Shown here: positions 33,486-42,194 of the stretch, in pieces
Numbering within the stretch: position 1 is the first letter of the stretch
How the letters are laid out: every line of letters begins with the position of its first letter
From: Acetothermia bacterium UBA3571
GTDB lineage: Bacteria; Bipolaricaulota; Bipolaricaulia; Bipolaricaulales; Bipolaricaulaceae
Assembly (NCBI GenBank): GCA_002375995.1
Contig: DFNI01000020.1
Location: forward strand, 1 to 63,653
Length of the DNA stretch: 63,653 nucleotides
Direction of reading: 5' to 3'
Position numbers and translations under genes: made by a program
The notes under the pieces: model-generated
Database searches by the model: none
What the model was told of the DNA's origin: nothing
Seen by the model: only the letters and a program-made list of their open reading frames with translations

Positions 33486-34227
33486 CTCGCGCTCCTTTCT
33501 CCCTAGCCAACCTGTACACGGCCTCCAGGGCGATCCGTATCTCCCGTTCCACCGCCTGCCGCACCACCTCCCGGTGGGGGTCGTACTCCCCAGCGCTCGC
33601 CCGCAGGGCGTTTCCGTCGATGGCGAGGATCGCCCCGGCCCTGGCCCCCCGGAGGCTCGCCACGACGAAGAGGGCGGCACATTCCATCTCCACCGCCACC
33701 GCCCCGGCCGCGGCGAAGGTCTCCAGACCCAGGTCTAACACCCCCCGGTAGAAGGGGTCCATGGTCACCACCACTCCCGTATGGACCTTTTCCCCGACCT
33801 CCGCGGCGGCGTCCTCCAGCGCCCGGACCACCCGGGGGTGAGCCAGGGCGGGGAGTTCCGCCGGCACGAGCCGGGGGGTGGTGCCCTCGCAGCGGGCTGC
33901 CCCCAGGGCGATCACTAGGTCGCCGTCGCGGATCCTTTCGGTGAGGGAGCCGGCCGTCCCCACCCGGATGAGCACCCTCGCCCCGGCCCGAATCGCCTCC
34001 TCACAGGCTACGGCGGCGCCCGGGGCCCCCACCCCGGTGGAGAGCACCCCCACCGGGATCCCCCGGTAACTCCCCCGGTAGGAATGGAACTCGCGGTTCC
34101 GCGCCAGGACCTCCGCTCCGTCCAGGTACTCGGCGATCCGAGCCGCCCGGGCGGGGTCCCCGGGGAGAAGGAGGTATAGGGGCATCTCCCCTGGAGCCAC
34201 GCGGATCGAAGGAAGTTTCGTGTTCAT
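33475..34227 (-). CDS. nucleoside phosphorylase (uridine/purine, NP-I family)
   Basis: This 250-residue enzyme has LLLPGDPARAARIAEYLDG, VGVLSTGVGAPGAAVACEE and RVGTAGSLTERIRDGDLV. The typical VEMECAALFVVA region contacts the nucleoside. It cleaves a nucleoside with phosphate to free base and ribose-1-phosphate. The base specificity (uridine versus purine) is not clear from the sequence. It is first in a short operon with the peptidase gene. The ATG lacks a strong ribosome binding site. Confidence 0.88.
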   Translation of the reverse strand: MNTKLPSIRVAPGEMPLYLLLPGDPARAARIAEYLDGAEVLARNREFHSYRGSYRGIPVGVLSTGVGAPGAAVACEEAIRAGARVLIRVGTAGSLTERIRDGDLVIALGAARCEGTTPRLVPAELPALAHPRVVRALEDAAAEVGEKVHTGVVVTMDPFYRGVLDLGLETFAAAGAVAVEMECAALFVVASLRGARAGAILAIDGNALRASAGEYDPHREVVRQAVEREIRIALEAVYRLAREKGARDAA

Positions 34228-34306
34228 TTAATGCGAGGATAGAAACCAATGCCCTCTTCGTCAAAGGTTTGTGGGAGTGAGGGCACGATTTTAAGATAGG
34301 GACAGC

Positions 34307-34936
34307 ATGTGGCAGGTGATCGTGGGAGTGGCCCTGGGGTTCCTGCTTGGCTCTATCCCCACCGCCTACCTCGTGGGAAAGGCCCACGGGGTGGACATAA
34401 GGAAGCACGGTTCGGGGAACGTGGGGATGACCAACGCGTGGCGGGTGCTGGGGTGGAAAGCCGGGGTGGCGGTGGGGTTGGTGGATATCCTGAAGGGGTA
34501 TATTGCTGCGGCGTGGGTGGCGCGCCTCGGCGCCGCAGGAGGACTGGACCCCACCTACGCCGCCATCATCACCGGGGCCGCGGCCATCCTGGGGCATGTG
34601 TTCACCCCGTGGCTTGGGTTCCGCGGGGGAAAGGGTGTCGCCGCCGGGGCCGGAGTGCTTCTGGGGTTGATGCCCGTCCCGGTGGGGATATGTGCGGGGG
34701 TTTTCGCCGCGACTTTTCTCTCCACCTGGACGGTCTCGGTGGGGTCTCTCTCGGCGGCGGCGGCGCTTCCTATAAGCGTTTACCTCCTGGACCGGTTCAC
34801 CGGCTTGGACTACGCCCCGCCGCTCCTTTGGCTTTCGGTGGCACTTTCCCTCTTCGTCTTTTTCACTCATAGGGCCAATATCGGACGGCTCCTCCGCGGT
34901 GAGGAGCTCAGCTTCCGCAAGAAAAAGAAGGGATGA
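34307..34936 (+). CDS. plsY: glycerol-3-phosphate acyltransferase PlsY
   Basis: This 209-residue membrane enzyme uses acyl-phosphate to acylate glycerol-3-phosphate, the first step of phospholipid synthesis. The three family motifs are present: GSIPTAYLVGK, KHGSGNVGMTNAWRVLG with the conserved Ser/Asn, and GHVFTPWLGFRGGKGVA; HRANIGRLLRGEE closes the protein. About five membrane segments are seen. Ester-type lipids in a bacterial membrane are implied. Confidence 0.95.
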   Translation: MWQVIVGVALGFLLGSIPTAYLVGKAHGVDIRKHGSGNVGMTNAWRVLGWKAGVAVGLVDILKGYIAAAWVARLGAAGGLDPTYAAIITGAAAILGHVFTPWLGFRGGKGVAAGAGVLLGLMPVPVGICAGVFAATFLSTWTVSVGSLSAAAALPISVYLLDRFTGLDYAPPLLWLSVALSLFVFFTHRANIGRLLRGEELSFRKKKKG

Positions 34937-35186
34937 AAGGGCTCCTTCCGGCGGTGAGCTTGCCCCTTGCCTTTTCGGCGTGGGGAGCCACATGGGAGGC
35001 GGCGACGTCGGCACACCCAAGATCCCCTCCTTCGAGGAGGCGCTGGGGAGCTTGAAGGTGGAATCTCCCTTGGGAGCGGTGGTAACAAGCTCCCCCCCCA
35101 CCGACGGCTTGCCGAGCTGAGGCTCGCGGAGACCATCGCCTGGCTTTTCCTCGTTTTAAATACAAAGGGACCCTCACCTTACGGGG
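34937..35186 (+). other. short unresolved region after plsY
   Basis: Two short frames open here. One (from the ATG at 34933, overlapping the plsY stop) begins MKGLLPAVSLPLAF like a weak signal sequence but soon stops; another (about 34992-35120) reads GTPKIPSFEEALGSLKVESP. Neither is convincing alone. They may be remains of the 5' end of the following gene. Confidence 0.3.
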
Positions 35187-35684
35187 GTGGAGGGAGCACG
35201 GGGGTTCTTCCGCTGCCTCACAGGATCTGTTGCGTGCAGAAGCTACGAAGCCTCGTGGAGAGAGGCGCTGGGCGCTTGGAAATCGTGGCTTTCTGAGCTG
35301 GAGGTACTCCCCTCGGCCCAGGTGCTTTATGAAGCCCGTCGCCGGGCCCTTTGGTTGCGGTTTGTCTTCCTTTACCCCGTCTTCTCCCAGGCATCCCGGG
35401 ATGAGATCCAAGCCCTTTACGGAAGTATTGAGATGGGGGAAGGTTCTGGTCAGGATCTAGAGCGGCTCGAGGATTTCCTTTCTCCGTCCGAGGTTGTCCC
35501 CACTCCGGAGCTCGCGGAAGCTCTTTCCTCCCGGAAGACAAGCCTCCTCCGCTGGCTCGGGATGATGGGCAAGCGGGACACCGAAACCTACAGGCGCTTC
35601 CTGAAGCTCCAGGCATCTCGGAACACCGACCCCGCGGAGTATTTCCGGCTATATACTGACCTTATTGCTAAACTTTCCTGGTAA
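35187..35684 (+). CDS. hypothetical protein
   Basis: This 165-residue helical protein of unknown family contains SWREALGAWKSWLSELE, RRALWLRFVFLYPVF and LRWLGMMGKRDTETYRRF. Codon usage looks like that of neighbours, which favours a real gene. The GTG at 35187 is the first start in frame and lacks a good ribosome binding site, so the true 5' end is uncertain. It may be the surviving part of a longer gene beginning near 34933. It ends two bases before the convergent rng stop. Confidence 0.5.
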   Translation: MEGARGFFRCLTGSVACRSYEASWREALGAWKSWLSELEVLPSAQVLYEARRRALWLRFVFLYPVFSQASRDEIQALYGSIEMGEGSGQDLERLEDFLSPSEVVPTPELAEALSSRKTSLLRWLGMMGKRDTETYRRFLKLQASRNTDPAEYFRLYTDLIAKLSW

Positions 35685-35685
35685 T

Positions 35686-36930
35686 TCAGAAGCCCTCTTC
35701 CAGCGATTCCAACATCGCCGAGAGGGACTCCCCTTCCTTCTTGCGGGTGATCTCCACCAACCCGAGTTTGGTGACGTCGATGAAGTCAGCAGGCACCCGG
35801 TCCTTGCGGAGTTCCTCCTTGAGCCGCTCGATGACCTTTCTTTCGTCGGCCTTGGAGGCCATGTCCACGAAGTCCACGATGATGATCCCCGAGAGCTTCC
35901 GCAGGCGGAGTTGTCTCGGGATCTCCACCGCCGCCTCCAGGTTGGTGTTTAGGATCGCCGCTTCCTGGTTCTTGTGGCGGATGTCTTTTCCGGTGTTGAC
36001 ATCGATGGCGGTGAGGGCCTCGGTCTCATCGATGGTGATGAAGCCTCCGCCCTTGAGGGGGACCCGGCGCTGGAGGGCCTCCCGGAGCTGTCGTTCGATA
36101 TCGTAGCGCACGAAGAGGGGCATGGTGCCTCGATATAGCTTCACCCGTCCCCGTAGCCTGTCTAGGTGGAGGTAGTGGAGGTAGTGGAGAATCTCCTTGT
36201 GTTCGGCTTCGTCGTCCACGATCAAGGAGTCCACATCCTCGGTGAAGCGGTCCCGCACGATGGTTTTCACCAAATCGGGGTTCCGGTAAAGCAGCGCCGG
36301 GGCGGAGACCTTGGCCGCCTGTTCCTCGATCCCTTTCCAAGTACCCAAGAGGAACTTGAAGTCTCGCTCCAAATCTTCCCGCGGAACCCCGGCGGCGGCG
36401 GTGCGGGCGATCAGGCCCTCGCCGGGGGCCTTGAGCTCGTAAGCGATCTGCCGCAGGCGTTTGGCCTCGTTCTGATCAGAGATCCGGCGGGAGATGGCCA
36501 CGCGATCCTCCTTGGGGAGGAAAACCCAGTAGCGGCCGGGGAGGCTTATCTTGGTGGTCCCCTGGGGGTTCTTGGTGCCCACGCCTTCCCGACGCACCTG
36601 GATGATGAGGGACTGGCCCGGCCGCAAGACCTTTTGGATCGGGGGTGGCCCCTTCCAGGGTTCGAACCCTTTAGAGATCAGGATCGCATCGTTTATCTCG
36701 TGCTGGGAGAGGAAAAGGGACTGCTTCTCCCCCACGTTTACGAAGGCGGCGCCGAGGCCTGCCAGGACCGTCTCCACCTTGCCCTTGTAGATGTTCCCCA
36801 CCAGGCGCGGCCGCTCGGGGCACTCGAAGTAGATCTCCACCAGGCGCCCCTCCTCCACGATGGCCACGCGCTTGCGGACGCCGGTGGGCGCGCGTTGTAC
36901 GTTTACGAGGATGTGGTTTCCCCTGAGCGT
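35686..36930 (-). CDS. rng: ribonuclease G/E family endoribonuclease
   Basis: The product is about 414 residues if started at 36930. The S1-like domain has VGNIYKGKVETVLAGLGAAF and VNVGEKQSLF; the catalytic DNase I-like region has GGFITIDETEALTAIDVNTG with the two Mg-binding Asp residues, and GIIIVDFVDM. The enzyme processes rRNA and mRNA. The family N-terminus (HILVNVQ) is present, but no ATG, GTG or TTG lies in frame near it. An AAAGGAGG site (36943-36936) points to an ACG codon at 36930 with five-base spacing. The next standard start (GTG at 36867) would remove the conserved first strand. The 5' end overlaps folK. Confidence 0.85.
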   Translation of the reverse strand, partial: TLRGNHILVNVQRAPTGVRKRVAIVEEGRLVEIYFECPERPRLVGNIYKGKVETVLAGLGAAFVNVGEKQSLFLSQHEINDAILISKGFEPWKGPPPIQKVLRPGQSLIIQVRREGVGTKNPQGTTKISLPGRYWVFLPKEDRVAISRRISDQNEAKRLRQIAYELKAPGEGLIARTAAAGVPREDLERDFKFLLGTWKGIEEQAAKVSAPALLYRNPDLVKTIVRDRFTEDVDSLIVDDEAEHKEILHYLHYLHLDRLRGRVKLYRGTMPLFVRYDIERQLREALQRRVPLKGGGFITIDETEALTAIDVNTGKDIRHKNQEAAILNTNLEAAVEIPRQLRLRKLSGIIIVDFVDMASKADERKVIERLKEELRKDRVPADFIDVTKLGLVEITRKKEGESLSAMLESLEEGF

Positions 36931-37394
36931 CTCGGCCTCCTTTCTGGGGGCAGTTCGGAAAGTAGTTCCCCAATGGTGCGTCCCAACACGGGATGGACCA
37001 TCTCCGGAACGAGCTCCGCCAGCGAGGCCAAGATCACCCCGCGGCGTAAAAGATGCGGATAGGGTATGTGCAAATCCCCATCGTTTATGATCTTTTCGTT
37101 GTAAAAGAGGATCTCGATCTCGATGGGCATCGGTCCCAAGTTGTCTCCAGGCTCCCGTCCCAGGATCCGCTCGATCCCTTGGCATATGGAGCGCAGCTGG
37201 CGCGGCTCAAGAGTCGTGTCAGCTTCCACCGCGAGGCCGATGGCCCCGTAAGAGTTTTCCGCAGGGGCACTTCGGAACCAGGGTGAAGCGCGGATTATCT
37301 TGACCCCACAAGATCGCAACCTCTCCATGGCCGCAACGATCCTCTCCCGTTGCGGCGGGACCTCTGCCTGTAACCCCAGGAAAACCCGTGCCAT
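36903..37394 (-). CDS. folK: HPPK-type pyrophosphokinase (FolK)
   Basis: This 163-residue protein has FLGLQAEVPPQRERIVAAMERL, then PWFRSAPAENSYGAIGLAVEADT and the signature region LGPMPIEIEILFYNEKIINDGDLHIPYPHL. It transfers pyrophosphate to hydroxymethyl-dihydropterin in folate synthesis. The family's usual DxDxL motif is here EIEILF with Glu in place of the usual Asp residues, and the N-terminal GSN is GLQ, so activity is not assured. It precedes and overlaps rng. Confidence 0.8.
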   Translation of the reverse strand: MARVFLGLQAEVPPQRERIVAAMERLRSCGVKIIRASPWFRSAPAENSYGAIGLAVEADTTLEPRQLRSICQGIERILGREPGDNLGPMPIEIEILFYNEKIINDGDLHIPYPHLLRRGVILASLAELVPEMVHPVLGRTIGELLSELPPERRPRRSGETTSS

Positions 37395-37549
37395 GCGCCC
37401 CCCATTCCCGGGGACGGGGAGGGGATCAGGCTCAGTCAGGAATCACTTGTGCCTCGGACGAACCACCCTTACGTGGAACCGGAAAACCGCGAACCATTTT
37501 CACCATCCCCTCCTGCGCCCCCTGCCTTACGCCCCACAAGGGCGAAACC

Positions 37550-39610
37550 TCAAACCGAAAGTACGCTCAAATCCCCGATCTCCAGGAAAAGCGAAAGCAA
37601 CGCTCTGAGGAACGAAAGGCGATTTTCCCTTATCCTTTCGTCCTCCACCATCACGAAGACCTTCTCGAAGTACCGGTGCAACGGCCCCCCTAGAGGAAGC
37701 AGTGCCTCCAAGGCTCCCGCGAAATCTCGGTTAGCAAGGGCTTGTCTTACCCGCCCCTCGGCCTTCAGGTATTCCCGCCAGAGCTCCCGCTCTTCCTCTT
37801 GCTGGAAGAGCTCAGGATCGAAGGAAGTGAGCTCGTGGCCCTTGGTGATATTTCGCAGCCGCTCGAAGATCTGGGCCAACTCGGCCAACGCCGCGTCCCT
37901 CCCCAGGGACGCCAACGCCCGGGCCCGCTCCAGCGCTCCCAGGAAATCCCCCCGTGGTACCGCCAAAACCGCTTCCGCGATGTCATGGGGGATCCCAAAG
38001 TCGTCGCGGATTATGTGGCGCAACCGCTCCACCAAGAACCCTTTGACCGCCCCCGCGTCCCTCCCCTCTGGAATTTGGGGATAAAGCTCAAGCGCCGCGT
38101 CAATGGTGGAGAAGAGGTCCACCACGAGGCCTTTCCGCAGGATCAAGGAGATCAGGGCGTTGGCAGCACGGCGGATCCCGTACGGATCCCGGGATCCCGT
38201 GGGCACTTCACCGATGAGGATCGCCCCCATCACCGTGTCCAACTTGTCGGCGAGGCTCAGGACAGTGCCCAAGGTGCTCTCCGGCAGCTCGTCCGCCCGG
38301 GTCCGGGGGAGGAGGTGCTCCTCGATGGCCACCGCCACTTCCTCCGGCTCTCCGAAATGCCGAGCATAGATACCTCCCATCACCCCCTGGAGCTCCGGGA
38401 ACTCCCGCACCATCTCCGTGGTGAGGTCGGCCTTGCAGAGGAACGCCGCCCGATCCAATAGCGTCCCTTGCTCCCCATCTAACCCCAGGGAATCAACGAG
38501 GTGCTTGCATATCTCCCGGATCCGCTGGACCTTGTCCCAAACGGACCCCAAACGCGCCTCGTATACGATTTCTCTTAGGTCCAGAACGCGCTCGGCGAGA
38601 GGGCGCTTCAAGTCGTTCTCGAAGAAGAACCGGGCGTCCCGGAGGCGGGCCTTCACCACCCGCTCGTATCCCTTACGGACGTATCCCTTCTCGTCTTCCT
38701 TTCCATCGCGGAAGCCCAAGAATACCGGGGCAGGCTCTCCGTTCCGCGCGAAGGGGACGAATTTGCCCTCTTCATGGAGCACAGCCGCGATAACCGGGGC
38801 GGGGAGGTCCAGAAATTCTGAGGGGAATTTCCCCAATACCGGAGAAGGCCACTCAAGGGATCCCACCAGGATTCCCAACAGTTCTTCGGTCCATAGGGCC
38901 CTAACGCCGTGTTCCCCTTCCACCCCTTTCGCCGCGTCCTGGATCATGCGCTCGCGTTCCCCGGGATCGGCGATGACCCGAGCCTCCCGGAGCTTTTCCA
39001 CGTACTCCGCGGGGGAGTTGAGGACGAGCTCCCGCGGGCCGAAGAACCGATGTCCCCGGGTGACGCGATCGGCCGTGAGGTTCCCGTATCGGACGGACAG
39101 GACCTCGCCGTCCAAAAGACACACGAGCCACCGGATGGGGCGGAGGAACGCCACCCCCGATGAGTCCCACCGCATCGTCTTCCGACAGGGAAGGGAACGG
39201 AGGAGATCGGGGATTATCCCCACCAAAACCTCCCGGGCGGGCTTCCCCGGGGTGCGGACCTCGAGGAAGAGATACTCCTTTTCTCCCACGACCTTGCGCT
39301 TCAGATCCTGGGGCGAGGCGCCGTACTTCCGCAGGAACCCCAATGCCGCCTGAGTAGGGTTCCCCTGGGGGTCAAGCCCCACCGCCACCGCTGGGCCCCG
39401 TACCTCCTCCACCAGATCGGCCTGACGTTCGGCCAGGCCTCGGACGAGGACGGCCAGCCGCCTGGGGGTCCAGTGGATCTCCATCCCAGAAAACCCTAGG
39501 CGCTCCTCTTTCAGGACCTGGGCCAATTTGTCCCCCAACGCCCGGGCAAGGACCGGGGCGTCCAGCGCGGGAAGCTCTTCCGTTCCTACCTCAAGCAAGA
39601 ACTCGGGCAC
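37550..39610 (-). CDS. glyS: glycyl-tRNA synthetase beta subunit
   Basis: This 686-residue beta subunit of the bacterial alpha2beta2 enzyme binds tRNA-Gly. The opening FLLEVGTEELPA, WTPRRLAVLV, RPIRWLVCLL, KADLTTEMVREFPELQGVMG and TGSRDPYGIRRAAN are family hallmarks. The GTG start lies inside glyQ (20-base overlap), ensuring coupled synthesis. It is followed by a 155-base gap holding nothing I recognise, then folK. Confidence 0.96.
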   Translation of the reverse strand: MPEFLLEVGTEELPALDAPVLARALGDKLAQVLKEERLGFSGMEIHWTPRRLAVLVRGLAERQADLVEEVRGPAVAVGLDPQGNPTQAALGFLRKYGASPQDLKRKVVGEKEYLFLEVRTPGKPAREVLVGIIPDLLRSLPCRKTMRWDSSGVAFLRPIRWLVCLLDGEVLSVRYGNLTADRVTRGHRFFGPRELVLNSPAEYVEKLREARVIADPGERERMIQDAAKGVEGEHGVRALWTEELLGILVGSLEWPSPVLGKFPSEFLDLPAPVIAAVLHEEGKFVPFARNGEPAPVFLGFRDGKEDEKGYVRKGYERVVKARLRDARFFFENDLKRPLAERVLDLREIVYEARLGSVWDKVQRIREICKHLVDSLGLDGEQGTLLDRAAFLCKADLTTEMVREFPELQGVMGGIYARHFGEPEEVAVAIEEHLLPRTRADELPESTLGTVLSLADKLDTVMGAILIGEVPTGSRDPYGIRRAANALISLILRKGLVVDLFSTIDAALELYPQIPEGRDAGAVKGFLVERLRHIIRDDFGIPHDIAEAVLAVPRGDFLGALERARALASLGRDAALAELAQIFERLRNITKGHELTSFDPELFQQEEERELWREYLKAEGRVRQALANRDFAGALEALLPLGGPLHRYFEKVFVMVEDERIRENRLSFLRALLSLFLEIGDLSVLSV

Positions 39611-40481
39611 GGCGCTCCTCCAAAAGCTTCAGATAGCCTTTGGCGCAACCCCGGGCCAACTCCCGGATGCGGGCGATGTAGCTCTCCCTTTCGGCCACCG
39701 AGATCGCCCCTCGGGCATCGAGGACGTTGAAGAGATGCGAGCAGTGGAGGGTGTGGTCGTAGGCGGGAAAGACCAACCCCGCTTCGAGGCACGCCTTGGC
39801 CTCGGCCTCCGCCAGCTCGAACATCTTCCGGATCCGCTCCACATCCGCCCGCTCGAAGTTGTAGATCGAGAACTGGCGCTCCTTCTCGTGCCAGATCTCC
39901 CCGTATTTGACGTCCGCACTCCAGTTGAGCTCGAAGGCCGACTCCACCCCTTGCAGGAAGATCGCGATCCGCTCGAGCCCATAGGTGAGCTCCACCGAGA
40001 CCGGATCCAGGTCCATCCCCCCCATCTGTTGGAAGTAGGTGAACTGGGTGATCTCCATCTCGTCGAGCCACACCTGCCAGCCCACCCCCCAGGCCCCGAG
40101 GGTCGGGGATTCCCAGTCGTCCTCGGAGAACTTCACGTCGTGGTCCCGCAGTTCGATCCCCACGTATTCGAGCGATCCCAGGTAAAGGTCCTGGATGTCC
40201 GGGGGCGGGGGCTTCAGGATCACCTGGTACTGGTGGTGGAGCCGGAGCCGAATGGGGTTTTCCCCGTAGCGGCCGTCGGTGGGGCGGCGGGAGGGCTCGA
40301 TGTACGCCACCCGCCAGGGATCCGGCCCCAAGCACCCGAAGAAGGTGGCGGGGTTGAAGGTCCCCGCGCCCTTCTCCACGTCATACGGCTCGAAGATCAC
40401 ACAGCCCTGGTCCCGCCAGTATTCGTGCAACGCCAGGACCAGGTCCTGGAAGGTCGCTACGCGTCTCTTGCCATTTCGCAT
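39591..40481 (-). CDS. glyQ: glycyl-tRNA synthetase alpha subunit
   Basis: This 296-residue catalytic subunit has FQDLVLALHEYWRDQGCVI, EKGAGTFNPATFFGCLGPD, YIEPSRRPTDGRYGENP and QQMGGMDLDPVSVELTYGLE. Its length is normal. The 5' end overlaps rplT by 25 bases and the 3' end overlaps glyS, which makes a tightly packed infC-rpmI-rplT-glyQ-glyS transcript. Confidence 0.97.
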   Translation of the reverse strand: MRNGKRRVATFQDLVLALHEYWRDQGCVIFEPYDVEKGAGTFNPATFFGCLGPDPWRVAYIEPSRRPTDGRYGENPIRLRLHHQYQVILKPPPPDIQDLYLGSLEYVGIELRDHDVKFSEDDWESPTLGAWGVGWQVWLDEMEITQFTYFQQMGGMDLDPVSVELTYGLERIAIFLQGVESAFELNWSADVKYGEIWHEKERQFSIYNFERADVERIRKMFELAEAEAKACLEAGLVFPAYDHTLHCSHLFNVLDARGAISVAERESYIARIRELARGCAKGYLKLLEERRARVLA

Positions 40482-40804
40482 AGCTCGGCGAAGGCCTCGG
40501 GGTCGCGGATCGCCAGATCCGCGAGCATCTTTCGGTTTATCGCTACCCCGGCCTTCCGGAGCCCCCCCATGAACTTGGAGTAAGAGAGGCCGTGTTGGCG
40601 GGCCGCGGCCCCGATGCGGATCTGCCAGAGGCGACGCATATTGCGTTTTCTAAGCTTTCGGGAGACATACATGTGGAGCCGGGCTTTGATCACAGACTGC
40701 TTGGCGATCCGCCAGCAGTTCTTGCGCTTGCCCTGGAATCCCTTTGCCTGCTTCAGGATCTTACGACGGCGTCGGGTATGGACCGTACCCCCTTTGACGC
40801 GCAT
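40457..40804 (-). CDS. rplT: 50S ribosomal protein L20
   Basis: This 115-residue L20 is an early 23S rRNA assembly protein. The basic N-terminal arm (RRRRKILKQAKGFQGKRKN) and the globular part with YSKFMGGLRKAGVAINRKML are typical. AAAGGAGGTAGAGC precedes the ATG. In several bacteria L20 also represses its own infC-rpmI-rplT operon; I did not find a clear mimic structure here. Confidence 0.97.
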   Translation of the reverse strand: MRVKGGTVHTRRRRKILKQAKGFQGKRKNCWRIAKQSVIKARLHMYVSRKLRKRNMRRLWQIRIGAAARQHGLSYSKFMGGLRKAGVAINRKMLADLAIRDPEAFAELCEMARDA

Positions 40805-40835
40805 GCTCTACCTCCTTTTGATCGTGCCGCGTGCG

Positions 40836-41036
40836 TTACGGTACATTGAGGACCTTGATGAGCCGTTTCCGCTCGGCCCCCGTAACCTCCACCTTTCGGC
40901 GGGCCTGCCGCTTGTACTGCGGCCGTTTTTTGGTGCGCTTGTGCTGGTAGCGGGCCCGCATGCGGAAGATCTTGCCCGCGGCGTTCACCTTCAGGCGTTT
41001 GGCCGCTGCCTTGTGGGTCTTCTTCTTGCGCTTCAT
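40836..41036 (-). CDS. rpmI: 50S ribosomal protein L35
   Basis: This very basic 66-residue protein opens MKRKKKTHKAAAKRLKVNA and has the family segment KRQARRKVEVTGAERKRL. The start ATG overlaps the infC stop (ATGA) with GGAGGAGG just before it. It lies between infC and rplT in the standard order. Confidence 0.95.
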   Translation of the reverse strand: MKRKKKTHKAAAKRLKVNAAGKIFRMRARYQHKRTKKRPQYKRQARRKVEVTGAERKRLIKVLNVP

Positions 41037-41551
41037 CCGCCTCCTCCTTTGGTGCGCAGTGGGCTCAGGAGCATCTGCAGGGTCCGCCCCTTGGAGAGGG
41101 GATCCTGGTCTACCTTGGCGATATCTCGGAGCTCCTGGGCCACCCGGGAAAGTAGCTCCCGTCCCTTGTCCAGGTGGATTATCTGACGGCCCTTAAAGAA
41201 GACCGTCACCCTCACCTTGCTCCCCTCTTCCAGGAACTCCCGGATCCGCTCGAGCTTCGTTTGGAAGTCGTGTTCACCGGTTTGTATCGTGAACTTCACC
41301 TCTTTCAGCTTCGCCGGCTTCTTTTGTTTCTTCTCTCGCTTCTCCAGCTGGTAGAGGTACTTCCCGTAGTCAACGATCTTACAGACCACGGGATTGTGCT
41401 CCGGGGCCACCTCCACGAGGTCCAGCCCCCGTTCTTGGGCCAAGTCCAGCGCCCGCTGGATGGGCACAACCCCCAGATTACGCCCGTTTTCGTCGATGAG
41501 GAGTACCTCCCGGGCCCTTATCTCTTCGTTTACGCGAAACCTCTTCTTAAT
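41033..41551 (-). CDS. infC: translation initiation factor IF-3, AUU start
   Basis: This 172-residue protein binds the 30S subunit and rejects non-standard start codons. The full N-domain (KKRFRVNEEIRAREVLLID) appears only if translation begins at an ATT codon at 41551, preceded by AAAGGGGGTT. A GTG-only start at 41467 would lose the first 28 codons. The C-domain contains VFFKGRQIIHLDKGRELL. AUU starts on infC are known to allow IF3 to limit its own synthesis, and the same is inferred here. It is the first gene of the infC-rpmI-rplT-glyQ-glyS group. Confidence 0.93.
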   Translation of the reverse strand: MKKRFRVNEEIRAREVLLIDENGRNLGVVPIQRALDLAQERGLDLVEVAPEHNPVVCKIVDYGKYLYQLEKREKKQKKPAKLKEVKFTIQTGEHDFQTKLERIREFLEEGSKVRVTVFFKGRQIIHLDKGRELLSRVAQELRDIAKVDQDPLSKGRTLQMLLSPLRTKGGGG

Positions 41552-41606
41552 ACCACCAACCCCCTTTCCTTTGGAATTTTAGCCGCGGACGCGGCTTTCG
41601 GCCACG

Positions 41607-42194
41607 CTAGCGGTAGATCCCGTGGGCGCGGATAAACCGGTCCACCGCTTCCGGGACCAATCCCTCCACCGGCAACCCCTCCCGGTACCGGCGCCGGATC
41701 TCCGAGGAGGATATCTCCACCGGCTCCATGGGGATAAGGTGGATCTCCGCCCGGTCCAGGGGTGGCCGCCGCAGCTCCTCGGGATCTATTCCGCGCCGGG
41801 GCGCAATTATAAAGGGACAAAGCTGGATGAGCTCGTCCGAGTCCTTCCAGCTGGAGAGCCCCAAGAAGGCGTCCGCCCCGATGATATAGGCCACCCCTTG
41901 GGGATACAGCTTGAGCATCTTGCGCACCGTGTCCACGGTATAGGCCGGCCCGTCGGTGTCCATCTCCGCGCGGGAGACCTCGAACCCCGGATGGCCGGCG
42001 ATGGCGAGCTCCACCATGCGGAAGCGGAGCTCCGCGGGGACGTCCACCTCCTTGTGGGGGGGGCGGGCAGTGGGGATAAAGATCACCCGGTCGAGCCCGA
42101 ACTGCCTCAAGGCCTCCTCCGCCACCCTCAGGTGTCCCACGTGGATGGGATTGAACGCGCCCCCGAAGAGCCCGACCTTACCCCTCAAACTCAA
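41607..42194 (-). CDS. nadD: nicotinate-nucleotide adenylyltransferase
   Basis: This 195-residue nucleotidyltransferase makes deamido-NAD. The signature GLFGGAFNPIHVGHLRVAEE is followed by FIPTARPPHK, IIGADAFLGLSSWKD and the closing EISSSEIRRRYREG. The start is a TTG inside the obg coding end (17-base overlap), with GGAG upstream. It follows obg, a common pairing. Confidence 0.94.
   Translation of the reverse strand: MSLRGKVGLFGGAFNPIHVGHLRVAEEALRQFGLDRVIFIPTARPPHKEVDVPAELRFRMVELAIAGHPGFEVSRAEMDTDGPAYTVDTVRKMLKLYPQGVAYIIGADAFLGLSSWKDSDELIQLCPFIIAPRRGIDPEELRRPPLDRAEIHLIPMEPVEISSSEIRRRYREGLPVEGLVPEAVDRFIRAHGIYR

Noticed and set aside
36931..37185. ATG-type start for rng far upstream at 37185
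   Set aside because: The extra 85 residues are an out-of-frame reading of folK and do not resemble any RNase G N-terminus.
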